NCBI RefSeq assembly: GCF_016908515.1
Contig: NZ_JAFBEA010000011.1
Location: forward strand, 85,442-149,441
Length of the DNA stretch: 64,000 nt
Reading direction: 5' to 3'
Source of the DNA: Virgibacillus halotolerans
Lineage (GTDB): Bacteria; Bacillota; Bacilli; Bacillales; Amphibacillaceae
The notes under the pieces are model-generated. The model saw nothing but the letters and a program-made list of their open reading frames with translations. It was not told the DNA's origin and searched no databases. Both the position numbers and the translations under genes were made by a program. Of the stretch, positions 40,913-50,400 are shown one piece after another; the stretch's first letter is position 1, and each line of letters begins with the position of its first letter.

Positions 40913-42085
40913 TTAACTAGCAAGTTCATTTGTTTCATGTCTATACAGATAATTTCTAAGTGAAATACATATAAAACCTAACACCAATGAAAGAATACCT
41001 ACTAGGATCATATATTCTGTACCCATTTTTGCGATAATGAGTCCACCTATTGCAGATCCAATCGTTGTACCTAAATTAGTAGAGGTTAAAAATAATCCAT
41101 TAGCGAAATCTGGAGCTTTGGGGGCTGCAGACATAATCCAATATTGATTAATATTTGCCCCAATACCTCCAAATACACCCCAGACTAAAGTAATAATAGC
41201 CATAGGTACAGCAAACTCACCCACAAAGAAAAAAATAATATAAATAGCTGTTAATACAATAGGAAAGATGAAGACTGTACGGGTTGGATATTCGGTAAGT
41301 AACCTTCCCGCGATCATATTTCCAATAATATTAGCTAATCCGTAAACGAATAATAGAATACTAATTATATTTAACGACATATTGGTTACAACCTCTAAAT
41401 ATTCAGCAAGATAACTATATACCCCAAAAATAGCAGCGTTTAGGAAAATAACTGCCAAGATAGAAAGCCATGTAATTCCATGTGTTAGGATCTTTAGCTG
41501 GGAACCATAGGAAAGACTTTCCTTAACAGGCATGGAGGGTACAAATAGGAAGGTTGCAATAAATGTAAAAACATTTACGATAGCAAAAAATGACATCGCT
41601 ATTTCCAGGGAAACCGTATTTGCAATAAAACTTACCACAGGGACGCCTAGCACCATACCTGCTGATACCCCTATAAATACTTTAGAGATTGCTTTTGGTG
41701 CTTCCTTTTTGCTAACAGAAGTAGCGGCCACGGATAAAGCGATGGAGACATATACAGGATGAAAGAAGGCTGGTATAACACGAGCAAGTAAAGCAACGGT
41801 AAAATGAGTTGTAAAGATGGAAATAACATTCCCTATAATGAAAATGAACAGTACGAGCAACATTACTTTTTTTCGATTTACACTAGAAAATACTAATGGC
41901 AGCGTTGGTCCAGCAATGGCAACAGCTAACGCAAAAAGACTAACCATTAGACCAACTGTAGAGATACTGACACCAAAATGATCCGCTAGAGAAGGGAGTA
42001 TACCAATTACCCCCATTTCAGTATTTATAATACCGAAGACACCAACTGTTAAAATAAAAATAAGCAATCTTTTAGAGTTTTTCAT
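40913..42085 (-). CDS. MFS transporter (DHA1, 12 helices)
   Basis: A 390-residue protein with 12 hydrophobic segments. Near the N-terminus GIINTEMGVIGILPSLADHF and GLMVSLFALAVAIAGPTLPL match the AraJ/YdhP/NepI group of drug or sugar efflux pumps. VIGGLIIAKMGTE-type residues are near the end. GGAAGTGGACC precedes the ATG. It is divergently transcribed from a LysR-type regulator, probably its activator. The substrate is unknown. Confidence 0.9.
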   Translation of the reverse strand: MKNSKRLLIFILTVGVFGIINTEMGVIGILPSLADHFGVSISTVGLMVSLFALAVAIAGPTLPLVFSSVNRKKVMLLVLFIFIIGNVISIFTTHFTVALLARVIPAFFHPVYVSIALSVAATSVSKKEAPKAISKVFIGVSAGMVLGVPVVSFIANTVSLEIAMSFFAIVNVFTFIATFLFVPSMPVKESLSYGSQLKILTHGITWLSILAVIFLNAAIFGVYSYLAEYLEVVTNMSLNIISILLFVYGLANIIGNMIAGRLLTEYPTRTVFIFPIVLTAIYIIFFFVGEFAVPMAIITLVWGVFGGIGANINQYWIMSAAPKAPDFANGLFLTSTNLGTTIGSAIGGLIIAKMGTEYMILVGILSLVLGFICISLRNYLYRHETNELAS

Positions 42086-42296
42086 AAAATATGGTCCACT
42101 TCCTTTGATAATCAGTTCAGATATTCATTCTAATTTTTCTCCAATTGGCGTGATAACATCTTTATTTTGACTACTGCTTACTATTAATTCTACCGGGATT
42201 CACATATATAGCAAATACCTATATCTTATATCTTGATATGCTTGATAAGCATTTCTTGAGTATATATGCTACAACATGATTAAGGAGGCGTTATAA
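42086..42296. promoter_or_regulatory. Divergent promoter region, MFS / lysR
   Basis: 211 bp between the two start codons. ATATCTTATATCTTGATATGC and TTGATAAGC near 42220-42250 contain several T-N11-A LysR-box-like arrangements; no single box can be assigned. Confidence 0.4.
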
Positions 42297-43205
42297 ATGG
42301 AACTTAGAGTATTGCGATATTTCCTTACTGTTGCAAGAGAAGGAAGCATTACAAGAGCTGCTGACTTTTTGCATGTGACACAGCCAACTGTGTCAAGACA
42401 ATTAAAAGAACTAGAACAAAAGTTAGGTAAAAATCTATTTACTCGCAGTAGTCACAACATCATTCTCACAGATGAAGGAATGCTCTTGCGAAAGAGAGCA
42501 GAAGAAATCGTTGATATGGTAGATAAATTAGAGGCAGAATTTGGTTCCATGGAAGAAACAATCAGTGGTGATGTTTACATTGGTGGTGGGGAAACGGACG
42601 CCATGAAACAGATTGCACGGGTAATAAAAGCTTTACGATTGAGTTTTCCAAATATACGTTATCACCTCTACAGTGGCAACGAAGATGATGTGACGGAACG
42701 TCTGGACAAGGGATTGCTTGACTTCGGCATATTAATTCATCCAGCTAATTTGTCAAAATACAATTATATCAATATCCCAGAAAAAGATGTTTGGGGCGTT
42801 GTTATGAGGAAAGATAGTCCTCTTGCTTTCAAAGATACCATTCAAGCAGTAGATGTATTAAATGTTCCTCTAATCTGTTCGCGGCAGGCTATGAAACAGA
42901 CTTTTTCTAAAAATGAATTTGCGGATTGGTTTGGTGAAGACTTTGATAAATTAAACATCGTGACTACATACAATCTGGCATTTAACGCCGCCATTATGGT
43001 TGAAGAGGGCATTGGTTATGCAATAACCCTTGATAAAATAGTGAATACGTCTAGTGATAGCAACCTTTGTTTCAGACCGCTAGAGCCAAGACTTGAATCT
43101 GGCTTAAATATTGTTTGGAAAAAGCATCAGGTTTTTTCTGCGGCTGCTGATAAGTTTTTAAAAGAGATTCAGGCGAAGGTTTCTAATTCTCTATCAGATG
43201 TTTAG
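42297..43205 (+). CDS. LysR-family transcriptional regulator
   Basis: A 302-residue regulator. The N-terminal winged helix is clear (MELRVLRYFLTVAREGSITR, AADFLHVTQPTVSRQLKELE, TRSSHNIILTDEG). The effector domain from residue about 90 is of the periplasmic-binding-protein type. AGGAGGCGTTATAA precedes the ATG. It probably regulates the divergent MFS efflux gene in response to a ligand. Confidence 0.93.
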   Translation: MELRVLRYFLTVAREGSITRAADFLHVTQPTVSRQLKELEQKLGKNLFTRSSHNIILTDEGMLLRKRAEEIVDMVDKLEAEFGSMEETISGDVYIGGGETDAMKQIARVIKALRLSFPNIRYHLYSGNEDDVTERLDKGLLDFGILIHPANLSKYNYINIPEKDVWGVVMRKDSPLAFKDTIQAVDVLNVPLICSRQAMKQTFSKNEFADWFGEDFDKLNIVTTYNLAFNAAIMVEEGIGYAITLDKIVNTSSDSNLCFRPLEPRLESGLNIVWKKHQVFSAAADKFLKEIQAKVSNSLSDV

Positions 43206-43275
43206 GAAAATCAGGTAAACCTATTTTGTTTTTTTAGGATGGGGGTTTTTACTGCCCCGCCGACTGCGATTAAAA

Positions 43276-43306
43276 AACCACCTCTCCATTTTTGTGAGAA
43301 GTGGTT
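43276..43306 (+). terminator. Terminator of lysR
   Basis: AACCACCTCTC and GAGAAGTGGTT pair with one mismatch; TATTTCTATAC follows on the plus strand. It is about 70 nt past the lysR stop. Confidence 0.7.
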
Positions 43307-43355
43307 ATTTCTATACAAATTAATTATAAACTAGACAGCTTCACAAAAGCTGAAT

Positions 43356-43410
43356 TATACCATTCCTGGCGTGTTTTAAGCTGCTCTTTTGCGTTGTGTT
43401 GAATTGTGAA
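43356..43410 (-). repeat. Third, diverged copy of the groEL-linked element end
   Basis: From 43358, 52 nt align without gaps with 47034-47085; I count 11 differences. On the minus strand it reads TTCACAATTCAACACAACGC, then AACACGCCAGGAATGGT. The groEL core is degenerate here (CATTCCTGGC against CATGCCAGGC). Confidence 0.6.
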
Positions 43411-43419
43411 TTGCTAGCT

Positions 43420-44352
43420 CTAATCCCACTTCCTAAAAAATACATCAATCCTAAATTCATTTTTGTGAATATCAGAAACTACTTTTCCACCTTGTTTGTG
43501 GATTAGCTGTTGAACAATGTGTAATCCTAACCCAATTTGTCCACCAGATCGACTAGCATCCAATCTATACGTTCGGTCAAAAATGCGATGAAGGGCGGAT
43601 TGATCAAGCCCATCCACGTCATTTATCACGCTTAATTGAACATATTCATCTTGTACCATTAAGTTAATTGTTACATAGCTTTTGGCATAACGTAACGCAT
43701 TTTGAATGATGTTGATTACAATTCGATTTGTCGCTTTCAGGTCAGCCAAAATAGGGGATATGTTACTCTCATCCATATGTATCTTAAGCTTACTTTTCTC
43801 AAAATCATCGTAGAACATTAACATTGCTTCTACAACAATTTGATCCAGAAACTGCTGTTCCATGATCACTTGATTGTCGGATGAGTTTATTTGTGAAAGC
43901 TCATAGAATAAATCGACCATCATGGTGAGGTTGTCAATTTTCTTTTGAATAATAGACAAGGATTCTTTCTTTTCTTCTTCAGATAAAGCCGGATCCGTTA
44001 ACAATTCTGAAAACCCCTTAATTGATGTCAAAGGGGTTCTCAAATCATGTGAGATATTTGTAATCTCTTGTTTTAATTCTTTTTCTCTCTTTTCTTTATG
44101 TTGCTGATCCCCCTTGAATAAATAAATAAGCCGGTTGATTTTCGTGATAAAATGATTCAGAGGTTTACTATGCGTATTTGTACGAACCAATTCATTTGTA
44201 CCAAAGTTTTCTATAATTTCTTCCAACTGGTTTGTCATTTTTTTTATATCCCAATAAAAACCGAGGAGCATCCCGATACTAATCAATAACAGTACAATCA
44301 ATAGTGTGATAATCAACCAGCTATTCACTTCATTCATCCTTTCTCTAATCAA
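43420..44352 (-). CDS. Sensor histidine kinase
   Basis: A 310-residue kinase. The N-terminus is a single long membrane segment (SWLIITLLIVLLLISIGMLL) with a short cytoplasmic linker, then the phospho-accepting His in ISHDLRTPLTSIKGFSELL (about residue 100), the N box in NIIQNALRYAK and the G box in GQIGLGLHIVQQL. The start is uncertain: TTG 44352 overlaps the permease gene, an ATG five codons later sits on its own ribosome site, and a GTG follows. It is encoded with an ABC transporter and response regulator. Confidence 0.9.
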   Translation of the reverse strand: MIRERMNEVNSWLIITLLIVLLLISIGMLLGFYWDIKKMTNQLEEIIENFGTNELVRTNTHSKPLNHFITKINRLIYLFKGDQQHKEKREKELKQEITNISHDLRTPLTSIKGFSELLTDPALSEEEKKESLSIIQKKIDNLTMMVDLFYELSQINSSDNQVIMEQQFLDQIVVEAMLMFYDDFEKSKLKIHMDESNISPILADLKATNRIVINIIQNALRYAKSYVTINLMVQDEYVQLSVINDVDGLDQSALHRIFDRTYRLDASRSGGQIGLGLHIVQQLIHKQGGKVVSDIHKNEFRIDVFFRKWD

Positions 44353-45098
44353 TCAATATATTGTTTGGCAAATTTTCTCGCTCCAATTAGTAAACAAATT
44401 ACCGAGATAACGATACCAGTTATCCAGTAACGAAATTCAAATTGAGTTGATTGGTCCATGAAGCTCATTAGGTTTTCATTAAACTGTGTACTGGGAGCAT
44501 ATTGATATAGTTCATCTAATCCTGAAATCGGTCTAAGAATCAGTCGTAACAAATCACCAGAAAAAACAAAAAAGAACAGTAACATGATAATGATATAGAC
44601 CTCGCCGGCTTTCATCATTTTCATCGCGTGGATCATAAAAAAACCACTAAGCACAATTGGCAACATATTAAAGCTTGCGATTAGAAAATTGCTAACTGAT
44701 TGTTCTTCTTTAACAAAGAGATTCTCACCCAATCCAATCATTAAAAGTAAACCAACCACACATATCACCAGAAAATAACTCAAAGTTAAGATCAGCTTTG
44801 ACCAAAAAATCGTATTTCTAGAAATACCAAAAGATATAGATTGTTTGATTAAGGACATGTCCTTGCCTGTTAGTGCTAAATTAAAGAGAAAAGCAATGAT
44901 TAGAATTAGTATGCTACTGCCAATGACATTTGAATAGAAAAATAGACTTGTTGCATAAGGGAAATTTGGCTCATGCTGTCCAAAATAATACAAGGTAGCT
45001 GCTGAAAAAATAATTAACAATAAGCAAATTAAACTCGTTATATGAAGCCCTTTTTTACGAAATAAACGGTAGTTTTCACTTTTTATATAATTAATCAT
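44349..45098 (-). CDS. ABC transporter permease (BcrB-like)
   Basis: A 249-residue protein with six membrane helices (e.g. HITSLICLLLIIFSAATLYY, SILILIIAFLFNLALTG, IVLSGFFMIHAMKMM). Length and topology match the permeases of bacitracin or lantibiotic immunity transporters (BcrB/LanE type). The start ATGATTAATTA overlaps the ATPase stop (ATGA), so they are coupled. It probably removes a peptide antibiotic from the membrane. Confidence 0.82.
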   Translation of the reverse strand: MINYIKSENYRLFRKKGLHITSLICLLLIIFSAATLYYFGQHEPNFPYATSLFFYSNVIGSSILILIIAFLFNLALTGKDMSLIKQSISFGISRNTIFWSKLILTLSYFLVICVVGLLLMIGLGENLFVKEEQSVSNFLIASFNMLPIVLSGFFMIHAMKMMKAGEVYIIIMLLFFFVFSGDLLRLILRPISGLDELYQYAPSTQFNENLMSFMDQSTQFEFRYWITGIVISVICLLIGARKFAKQYID

Positions 45099-46009
45099 TT
45101 TTCACTCTCCCCCACTAATCCTAAGAAATATTCTTCCAAATTCAATGCTTCTATACGAAACTCCATTACTAACACACCATTGTCAACTAAAAGGCGATTA
45201 ATTTCGCCACCTTCTTCTATATGGTTTTGAATGGTTATGATATTATCCGGTAGGGTTTTATATTCTATATCCGCATATGTTTGTTCTAATAATCGCGCTG
45301 TTTTTGCTGGATCATCGACTTTCAGCTGAATTTGCTTTCTACTTTTATCATCTAAGGATTCTTTACTTAAATCATCGACAATGACACCGTTCTCGATAAA
45401 CATAAAACGTTTTGCTAGCAATTGTAGTTCCGTTAAAATATGGTTGGAGACTAAAATCGTTATTTGTTTTTCTTGATTTAGTTTCAATAATAATTTGCGA
45501 ATTTCCATAATACCTTCTGCATCTAAACCATTAATTGGCTCATCCAGCACTAAACAGTCTGGATTTCCTAAGAGGCAAAGAGCTATGCCTAATCTCTGTT
45601 TCATTCCCATCGAATATTCCTTAAAGCGCTTCCGCTTTTGATTAGCTAAACCAACAATTTGCAGCACCTCAGCAATGCGTTTCTTCTCAACCACACCCCG
45701 CTGAATTCGAAAGTATTCCAAGTTTTGGGTTGCAGTAAAATCAGGAAAAAATGCTGGTGTCTCTATCATAAAACCAATTCTTTTCTTAGTTTGTGCCATT
45801 TCCTTGCCAGATTTACCAAATAAGTAAATATCCCCTGAAGTCGGCATTAATTGTCCGGCAAGCATTTTTAAAAACGTTGATTTCCCAGCACCATTTTTAC
45901 CAATTAAAGCACAAATTTCCCCTTTTCTTAATGAGAAATCAAGGGGTTTGATAACTTCCTCTGCTTTAAATGTTTTTGTCAATTGATAAGTTTGAATAAT
46001 CGTATTCAT
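45095..46009 (-). CDS. ABC transporter ATP-binding protein (BcrA-like)
   Basis: A 304-residue ATPase. Walker A GKNGAGKSTFLKML, Q loop IGFMIETPAFFPDFTAT, signature YSMGMKQRLGIALCL and Walker B CLVLDEPINGLDAEG. The C-terminal 90 residues after the H loop (VSNHI) are typical of BcrA-type antibiotic resistance ATPases. AAGGAGTCAATAAA precedes the ATG. It works with the downstream permease. Confidence 0.92.
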   Translation of the reverse strand: MNTIIQTYQLTKTFKAEEVIKPLDFSLRKGEICALIGKNGAGKSTFLKMLAGQLMPTSGDIYLFGKSGKEMAQTKKRIGFMIETPAFFPDFTATQNLEYFRIQRGVVEKKRIAEVLQIVGLANQKRKRFKEYSMGMKQRLGIALCLLGNPDCLVLDEPINGLDAEGIMEIRKLLLKLNQEKQITILVSNHILTELQLLAKRFMFIENGVIVDDLSKESLDDKSRKQIQLKVDDPAKTARLLEQTYADIEYKTLPDNIITIQNHIEEGGEINRLLVDNGVLVMEFRIEALNLEEYFLGLVGESEK

Positions 46010-46108
46010 TTTATTGACTCCTTCGCTAAGTGTCTTGATATATATATATAGTTTAGCTTAGGTGTCTTTAATTTCCTTTAAGCAAAACATAAAGAAATCG
46101 TAAAGAGA

Positions 46109-46789
46109 TTAAATCAGCATAAAGCCTACTCCCCAAATCGTTTTTATATACGCATCATCAGTGACCTCTGCAATTTTTTTGCGAATATTTGAGACATGTA
46201 CACTAATTGTATTGTCATCACCCACATAGGGCCCTGTCCATATTTTTTCATAAATCTTTCTCTTAGAAAAAGCGTGCTCTGGATGACTGATAAATAAAGA
46301 TAGAATAACAAATTCCGCATTTGTTAACTGCAACTCATTGTTTTCTAAAGTAACAGATTGTTTTTTTGGATTAATTTTTAACCCACGCCATGCTATCTCT
46401 GCCGTTTGTGATGAATGAACACTTGATTTACGTAATTGAACTTCTACCCTAGCCACAACTTCTTGTTGATTAAACGGCTTGGTTATATAATCATCTGCAC
46501 CCATTTTTAATGCTTGAACTTTATCTTCTATATCCATTTTGGCTGAGACTACAATAATTGGAATCATACTCTTTTCCCTAATTTTGCTTATGAACGCCTC
46601 CCCGCTTATTCCAGGTAACATCAAGTCCAATATAATTAAATCATATGTACTATTTTGCAATTGTAATATACCTTCCGTACCAGAATAAGCTGGAACAGAA
46701 ACCATGCCTGATTTTGTTATAATCATGTTCAATAACTTATTAATTTCTTGATCGTCTTCAATTACTAAAACCCTTTTCCCTTCAAACAT
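46109..46789 (-). CDS. OmpR-family response regulator
   Basis: A 226-residue regulator; ATG 46789 is chosen because it gives the standard length and is preceded by GCAGGTGACGATT, while an in-frame ATG 28 codons upstream adds an atypical leader. Receiver domain: VLVIEDDQEINKLL, phospho-acceptor Asp in YDLIILDLMLPG and Lys in IVVSAKMD. The C-terminal winged helix contains AEFVILSLFISHPEHAFSKR and ends KTIWGVGFMLI. It probably activates the ABC genes with its kinase, whose gene follows downstream of them. Confidence 0.92.
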   Translation of the reverse strand: MFEGKRVLVIEDDQEINKLLNMIITKSGMVSVPAYSGTEGILQLQNSTYDLIILDLMLPGISGEAFISKIREKSMIPIIVVSAKMDIEDKVQALKMGADDYITKPFNQQEVVARVEVQLRKSSVHSSQTAEIAWRGLKINPKKQSVTLENNELQLTNAEFVILSLFISHPEHAFSKRKIYEKIWTGPYVGDDNTISVHVSNIRKKIAEVTDDAYIKTIWGVGFMLI

Positions 46790-46980
46790 AATCGTCACCT
46801 GCCTTTGAAAAGCATTATCGTTATGTATTATTATCTCTTTTCTTACATTTTTGTCTAAGTCTAATATTATCATATAAAGAGCTTTACCATCCTTATGATA
46901 AGATTTATTTTATGATAAAAATAGGGTATTCTTTATATAGAAGATCATAATATAATAAAATTATAAATTGAGATAAAAAA

Positions 46981-47009
46981 ACGAGGTCCGCCACTACGGC
47001 AAACCTCGT
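46981..47009 (-). terminator. Copy of the groEL terminator
   Basis: ACGAGGT-CC-GCC and GGC-A-AACCTCGT form a stem; TTTTTTTATC follows on the minus strand. It closely resembles the groEL terminator at 51523-51550 and follows the attachment core in the same order, so it was duplicated with the groEL end. Confidence 0.75.
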
Positions 47010-47031
47010 TTTATTAATAGTAGTTAGACTT

Positions 47032-47170
47032 ACATCATGCCAGGCGTGTTGTGAGCCGTTTTTTTGTGTTGTGTCGGATTGTGAAATGGCTTTGAATCAA
47101 TGGTTTGAGTGTCTCTAAATAAGTTTAATTGCGTGTGATTGTGTAGGTTTGTTTATTCCTGTTACCTTTT
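47032..47170 (-). repeat. groEL 3'-end copy and element end with arm-like repeats
   Basis: ACATCATGCCAGGC (47032-47045) equals the groEL 3' end at 51585-51598. It is followed by GTGTTGTGAGCCG, a GTGTTGTGTCGGATTGTGAA block, and at 47149 TTGTTTATTCCTGTTACC, which matches 51492-51509 with two differences. GTTAC-type repeats beside an attachment core are usual for tyrosine-recombinase elements. Confidence 0.75.
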
Positions 47171-47337
47171 TGTTACTTTTTTATCCTATCATAATTAATT
47201 AACTTTCAATACATATCTATAATTGTCATTATGTATGTATTTTGCGCATAGCGAATTGCAACTCGTATAGCACACGTTTGCCCCATACGACATCTATCCT
47301 AACGGAAGGGGAAAACAAAAGTCCAAGATACCGTTAG

Positions 47338-47427
47338 TCTGTAATTTCCTTAAACGTCCAAGAAGCTAAACTAGCACCATTTGATAAATATTTGCCAAAG
47401 TTAGAAGATTACATGTTCGATGAATAA
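47338..47427 (+). pseudogene. C-terminal coding relic
   Basis: After a stop the plus strand reads SVISLNVQEAKLAPFDKYLP and KLEDYMFDE to a TAA at 47425. There is no start or ribosome site. It looks like the last 30 residues of a deleted gene of the element; family not recognised. Confidence 0.35.
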
Positions 47428-47434
47428 AGCCTCT

Positions 47435-50400
47435 CTAAGTAAAGTATATGTGCCTAAATTGATTAAAACTAATAACTTCAAATGGATAGTCTTTAAAAAA
47501 GGAGCGAATATTTTTATTAGTCAAAAAGTACCCTTTTATTAAAAATTCCTCATTAAATCCAAGGTGATTCATTATTTCTTTGGCATTTTTTTCAAAATAC
47601 TCAATTCTCCTTGTGAATTGTTTTGCCTTAGCCTTTCGGTTTAAAAAGTATTTACTTTGATCACCTAGTGAGTCTTTCATAGTTTGACTTAATCTCATAT
47701 ATTTAACTTCAAATAGTAGAATTTCTTTTTTCTCTTTATTAATTACAATCAAGTCATAATCCCCAAGGTCTCTGGGATGATTCCCTTTTGTATCAAGCTT
47801 GTATAATTCCTTGTCAACATATACATCATGAATATCTGTATTAAATAATGGTGATAAATCTTCCACTATTTTATCTTCATAATGATTTTTCCATTTATCC
47901 ACTGCTTCTGTTGTTTTTTCTAATTCGATATTATACGGTAAAATAAAATTCATCATACCTTGAAACCAGCTTTGTTGTAATTCATATAAAGAAACTGGCG
48001 TATAAATCATCCTATTGCCAATAAATAATATAGGCTGGGCTGATATTTTATTTTTTCTTTTTTTCTTTTCCCAAATCGGTATTACTCCGTTAGCATCTGG
48101 AATTTTATCAATATTTATAGTTAAAAATTCTATAACTTTATAGAATTCTTCTACAAATAAATCCGTTTCTTGAATAAAAACATTAGCTAAACAATTTATT
48201 GGGGCTTCAACAACATTATTTTTTATTACCACTTCTTCATGCTCTGAAAGCTCATTTACTATCGAATTTGAGTAGAGAAATACCAATGTAGTAGCTAAAG
48301 ACTTTAAGGATATACCTGTCTCACTCTGAAAATTTTTCTCAATTACATCCATCATTTTTTTATCAATCTCATTATCTCTATTTGAATAATCTCCATAAGT
48401 ATATCTTAAGTCCATTAACAACTTACCATCTTCTAAATATTTTTCAGTCTCTTCTATTTCGATAACATAGTCTTCTCGTATCTCCAACTGATTCCATCCT
48501 ATAGCCCCATAATTAACAGCGTCAGACATCGATTGAAAATCCAAAATCCACTTAGCATAAGCTATCATTTCATCAATTTGTCTCCAGCCAGGTGTATTAT
48601 TAGATGTCTTTTCACAAATCAAATTCTCTTCTATTAAGTATTCAAGCACTAGCTTGTATGTTTTTGATTCTTCACGTAATTTAATCGCTTCTCTTCTAAG
48701 CGTATACAATATCTCATCTTGCAAATGATTAGACAAGGTAAATTCATCCAGTCTTTTTTTATGAACCCTTATTTGAAAAAGTATAGCAGAATAGCAATTT
48801 AGTAATTGTTTATGGAGTTCAGTTGTATTAAACTCTCTAATTTTTTCTACTAAATCAGTTCGAATTTTATTTCTGAATTGTCTTACAGTCCCTACAATCT
48901 CTGATTCATCATATATTTTAGGCTCTAACCCTATTTGTTGTATTATTTTAGACATCAATTTTCTAACACTTTTGAAAGCAGATAACTTTGGAGGGAAAAA
49001 TGTAAATTGTGGTTCTATAAAATAAGGTACCTCAAACTGACTAATTGAAGATGTTCTTTTATTGTTATCACTATTTTTGAATTCCTTTATTAAATGATCT
49101 ATACAATTAAAACTAGCCCCTTCTAAAAAGCTAAGTAGTAAATTGTTTTCAAAAAACATTGTCTTACTTGAATAATTATCTGCAAATATTCTCTCCCAAT
49201 ATGGTTTAATTAATAATATTTGGCTATTTTTATCTGTATTAATAACTACTTTTTTACAGTACTCAGTTTCAATAATTAATTCATTTCCTGCGTTTTTTAA
49301 TAATATACTCTCTGACACTAGGTTAATTTCTAAAAGGGATTTATTAAACAATGATAGAATCAGTTCATAATGTTTTGCAAATCCATTTATTATAATCTCA
49401 TGAAATGAAGTTATTGTTTCAAGTGTTTTTTCATCAATATCTTCAATTATAAAATAAAGTTCTTGATAAACTAAATATTTACCTATTGACTTAAATATAT
49501 CAGCGGAGCCTGTTCCGGATTTCGAATTCAATGACAGTTCGGATTTTCCGCTTTTTATAGGGTTCCAAAAATGGATATTTGAAAATGCATCACTCATATT
49601 AAATGGATAAAATTCCATTTCTTCTTTAAACAGCCCAATAGTTCTTTCTACTGACTCATACGGCGGTACAACTATTTGAGGTTCAGTAGCTCCTTCATTA
49701 ATCGTCCTAGCCATATCTCTCCATACTTGAAAATAAGAAGTTATTCCTGAAAAGTTCATTACTTTATCTTGATTTGTTTTATAGAACAAAATAAAATCAA
49801 CTATTTCCTCTAAATCATTTGCAAAGTTTATTATTCCCATTAAACCTTTTGCATCTAGATACATATCATCACCATAAGAAAACATCATCATTTTACTTAC
49901 ATTTGGTGAAAGTCCTACAGTATTTACTTTTTGAATAATAATATTCATGTCATCTTTAAATTCAATCCCTTGAATATTTCGATCATTTGAAAGGCCTCCA
50001 AAAGCATAACGCCTGTCTAATATTCCTTTTCTAATTAAACTTAACAATCCATCATCTATATCATCTGAGACAAAAACAACAATATTATTTCCATTCCAGA
50101 TTGTAAAAGAATCTTCTATAATGGTTTCTGTTTGTAGTTCTTTATCAAAAATCATTATAGAAAAGAGATATGGACTTTTTCGATCGGATTGATATATAAA
50201 ATTATTCATTATTTTTTTTATTAATGCATTCCAAACCGATTTTTTTATTGAATCATATTCTAATTTCTCTTCAACTTTCTCTAAAAACGTCTCTTTTAGT
50301 ACAGGCAGAAAAACGGGATAATCTTTGGTTGGTGTGAAAAAACCATATAATTCTTCATTTTCACTTTCAAATCCTTGAAAAAACAACTTAAGTTCAGGAC

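Larger units (their letters stand above)
43356..47045. mobile_element. Probable second element accreted at the groEL 3' end
   Basis: About 3.7 kb between the diverged end copy at 43356 and the second groEL core at 47032. It contains the histidine kinase, ABC transporter and response regulator genes. No recombinase gene is present. The right side also carries a copy of the groEL terminator (46981-47009). Confidence 0.5.
46790..47337. other. Upstream region of the regulator gene, and groEL-linked end sequence
   Basis: Contains the promoter region of the response regulator gene (near 46870-46960), a copy of the groEL terminator (46981-47009), the attachment core (47032-47045), the element end (47046-47170), and AT-rich DNA. 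No gene recognised. Confidence 0.6.

Noticed and set aside
46790..46873. 28 extra N-terminal residues on the response regulator
   Set aside because: They precede the receiver domain start and a better ribosome site; OmpR-type regulators normally start at the equivalent of Met 46789.
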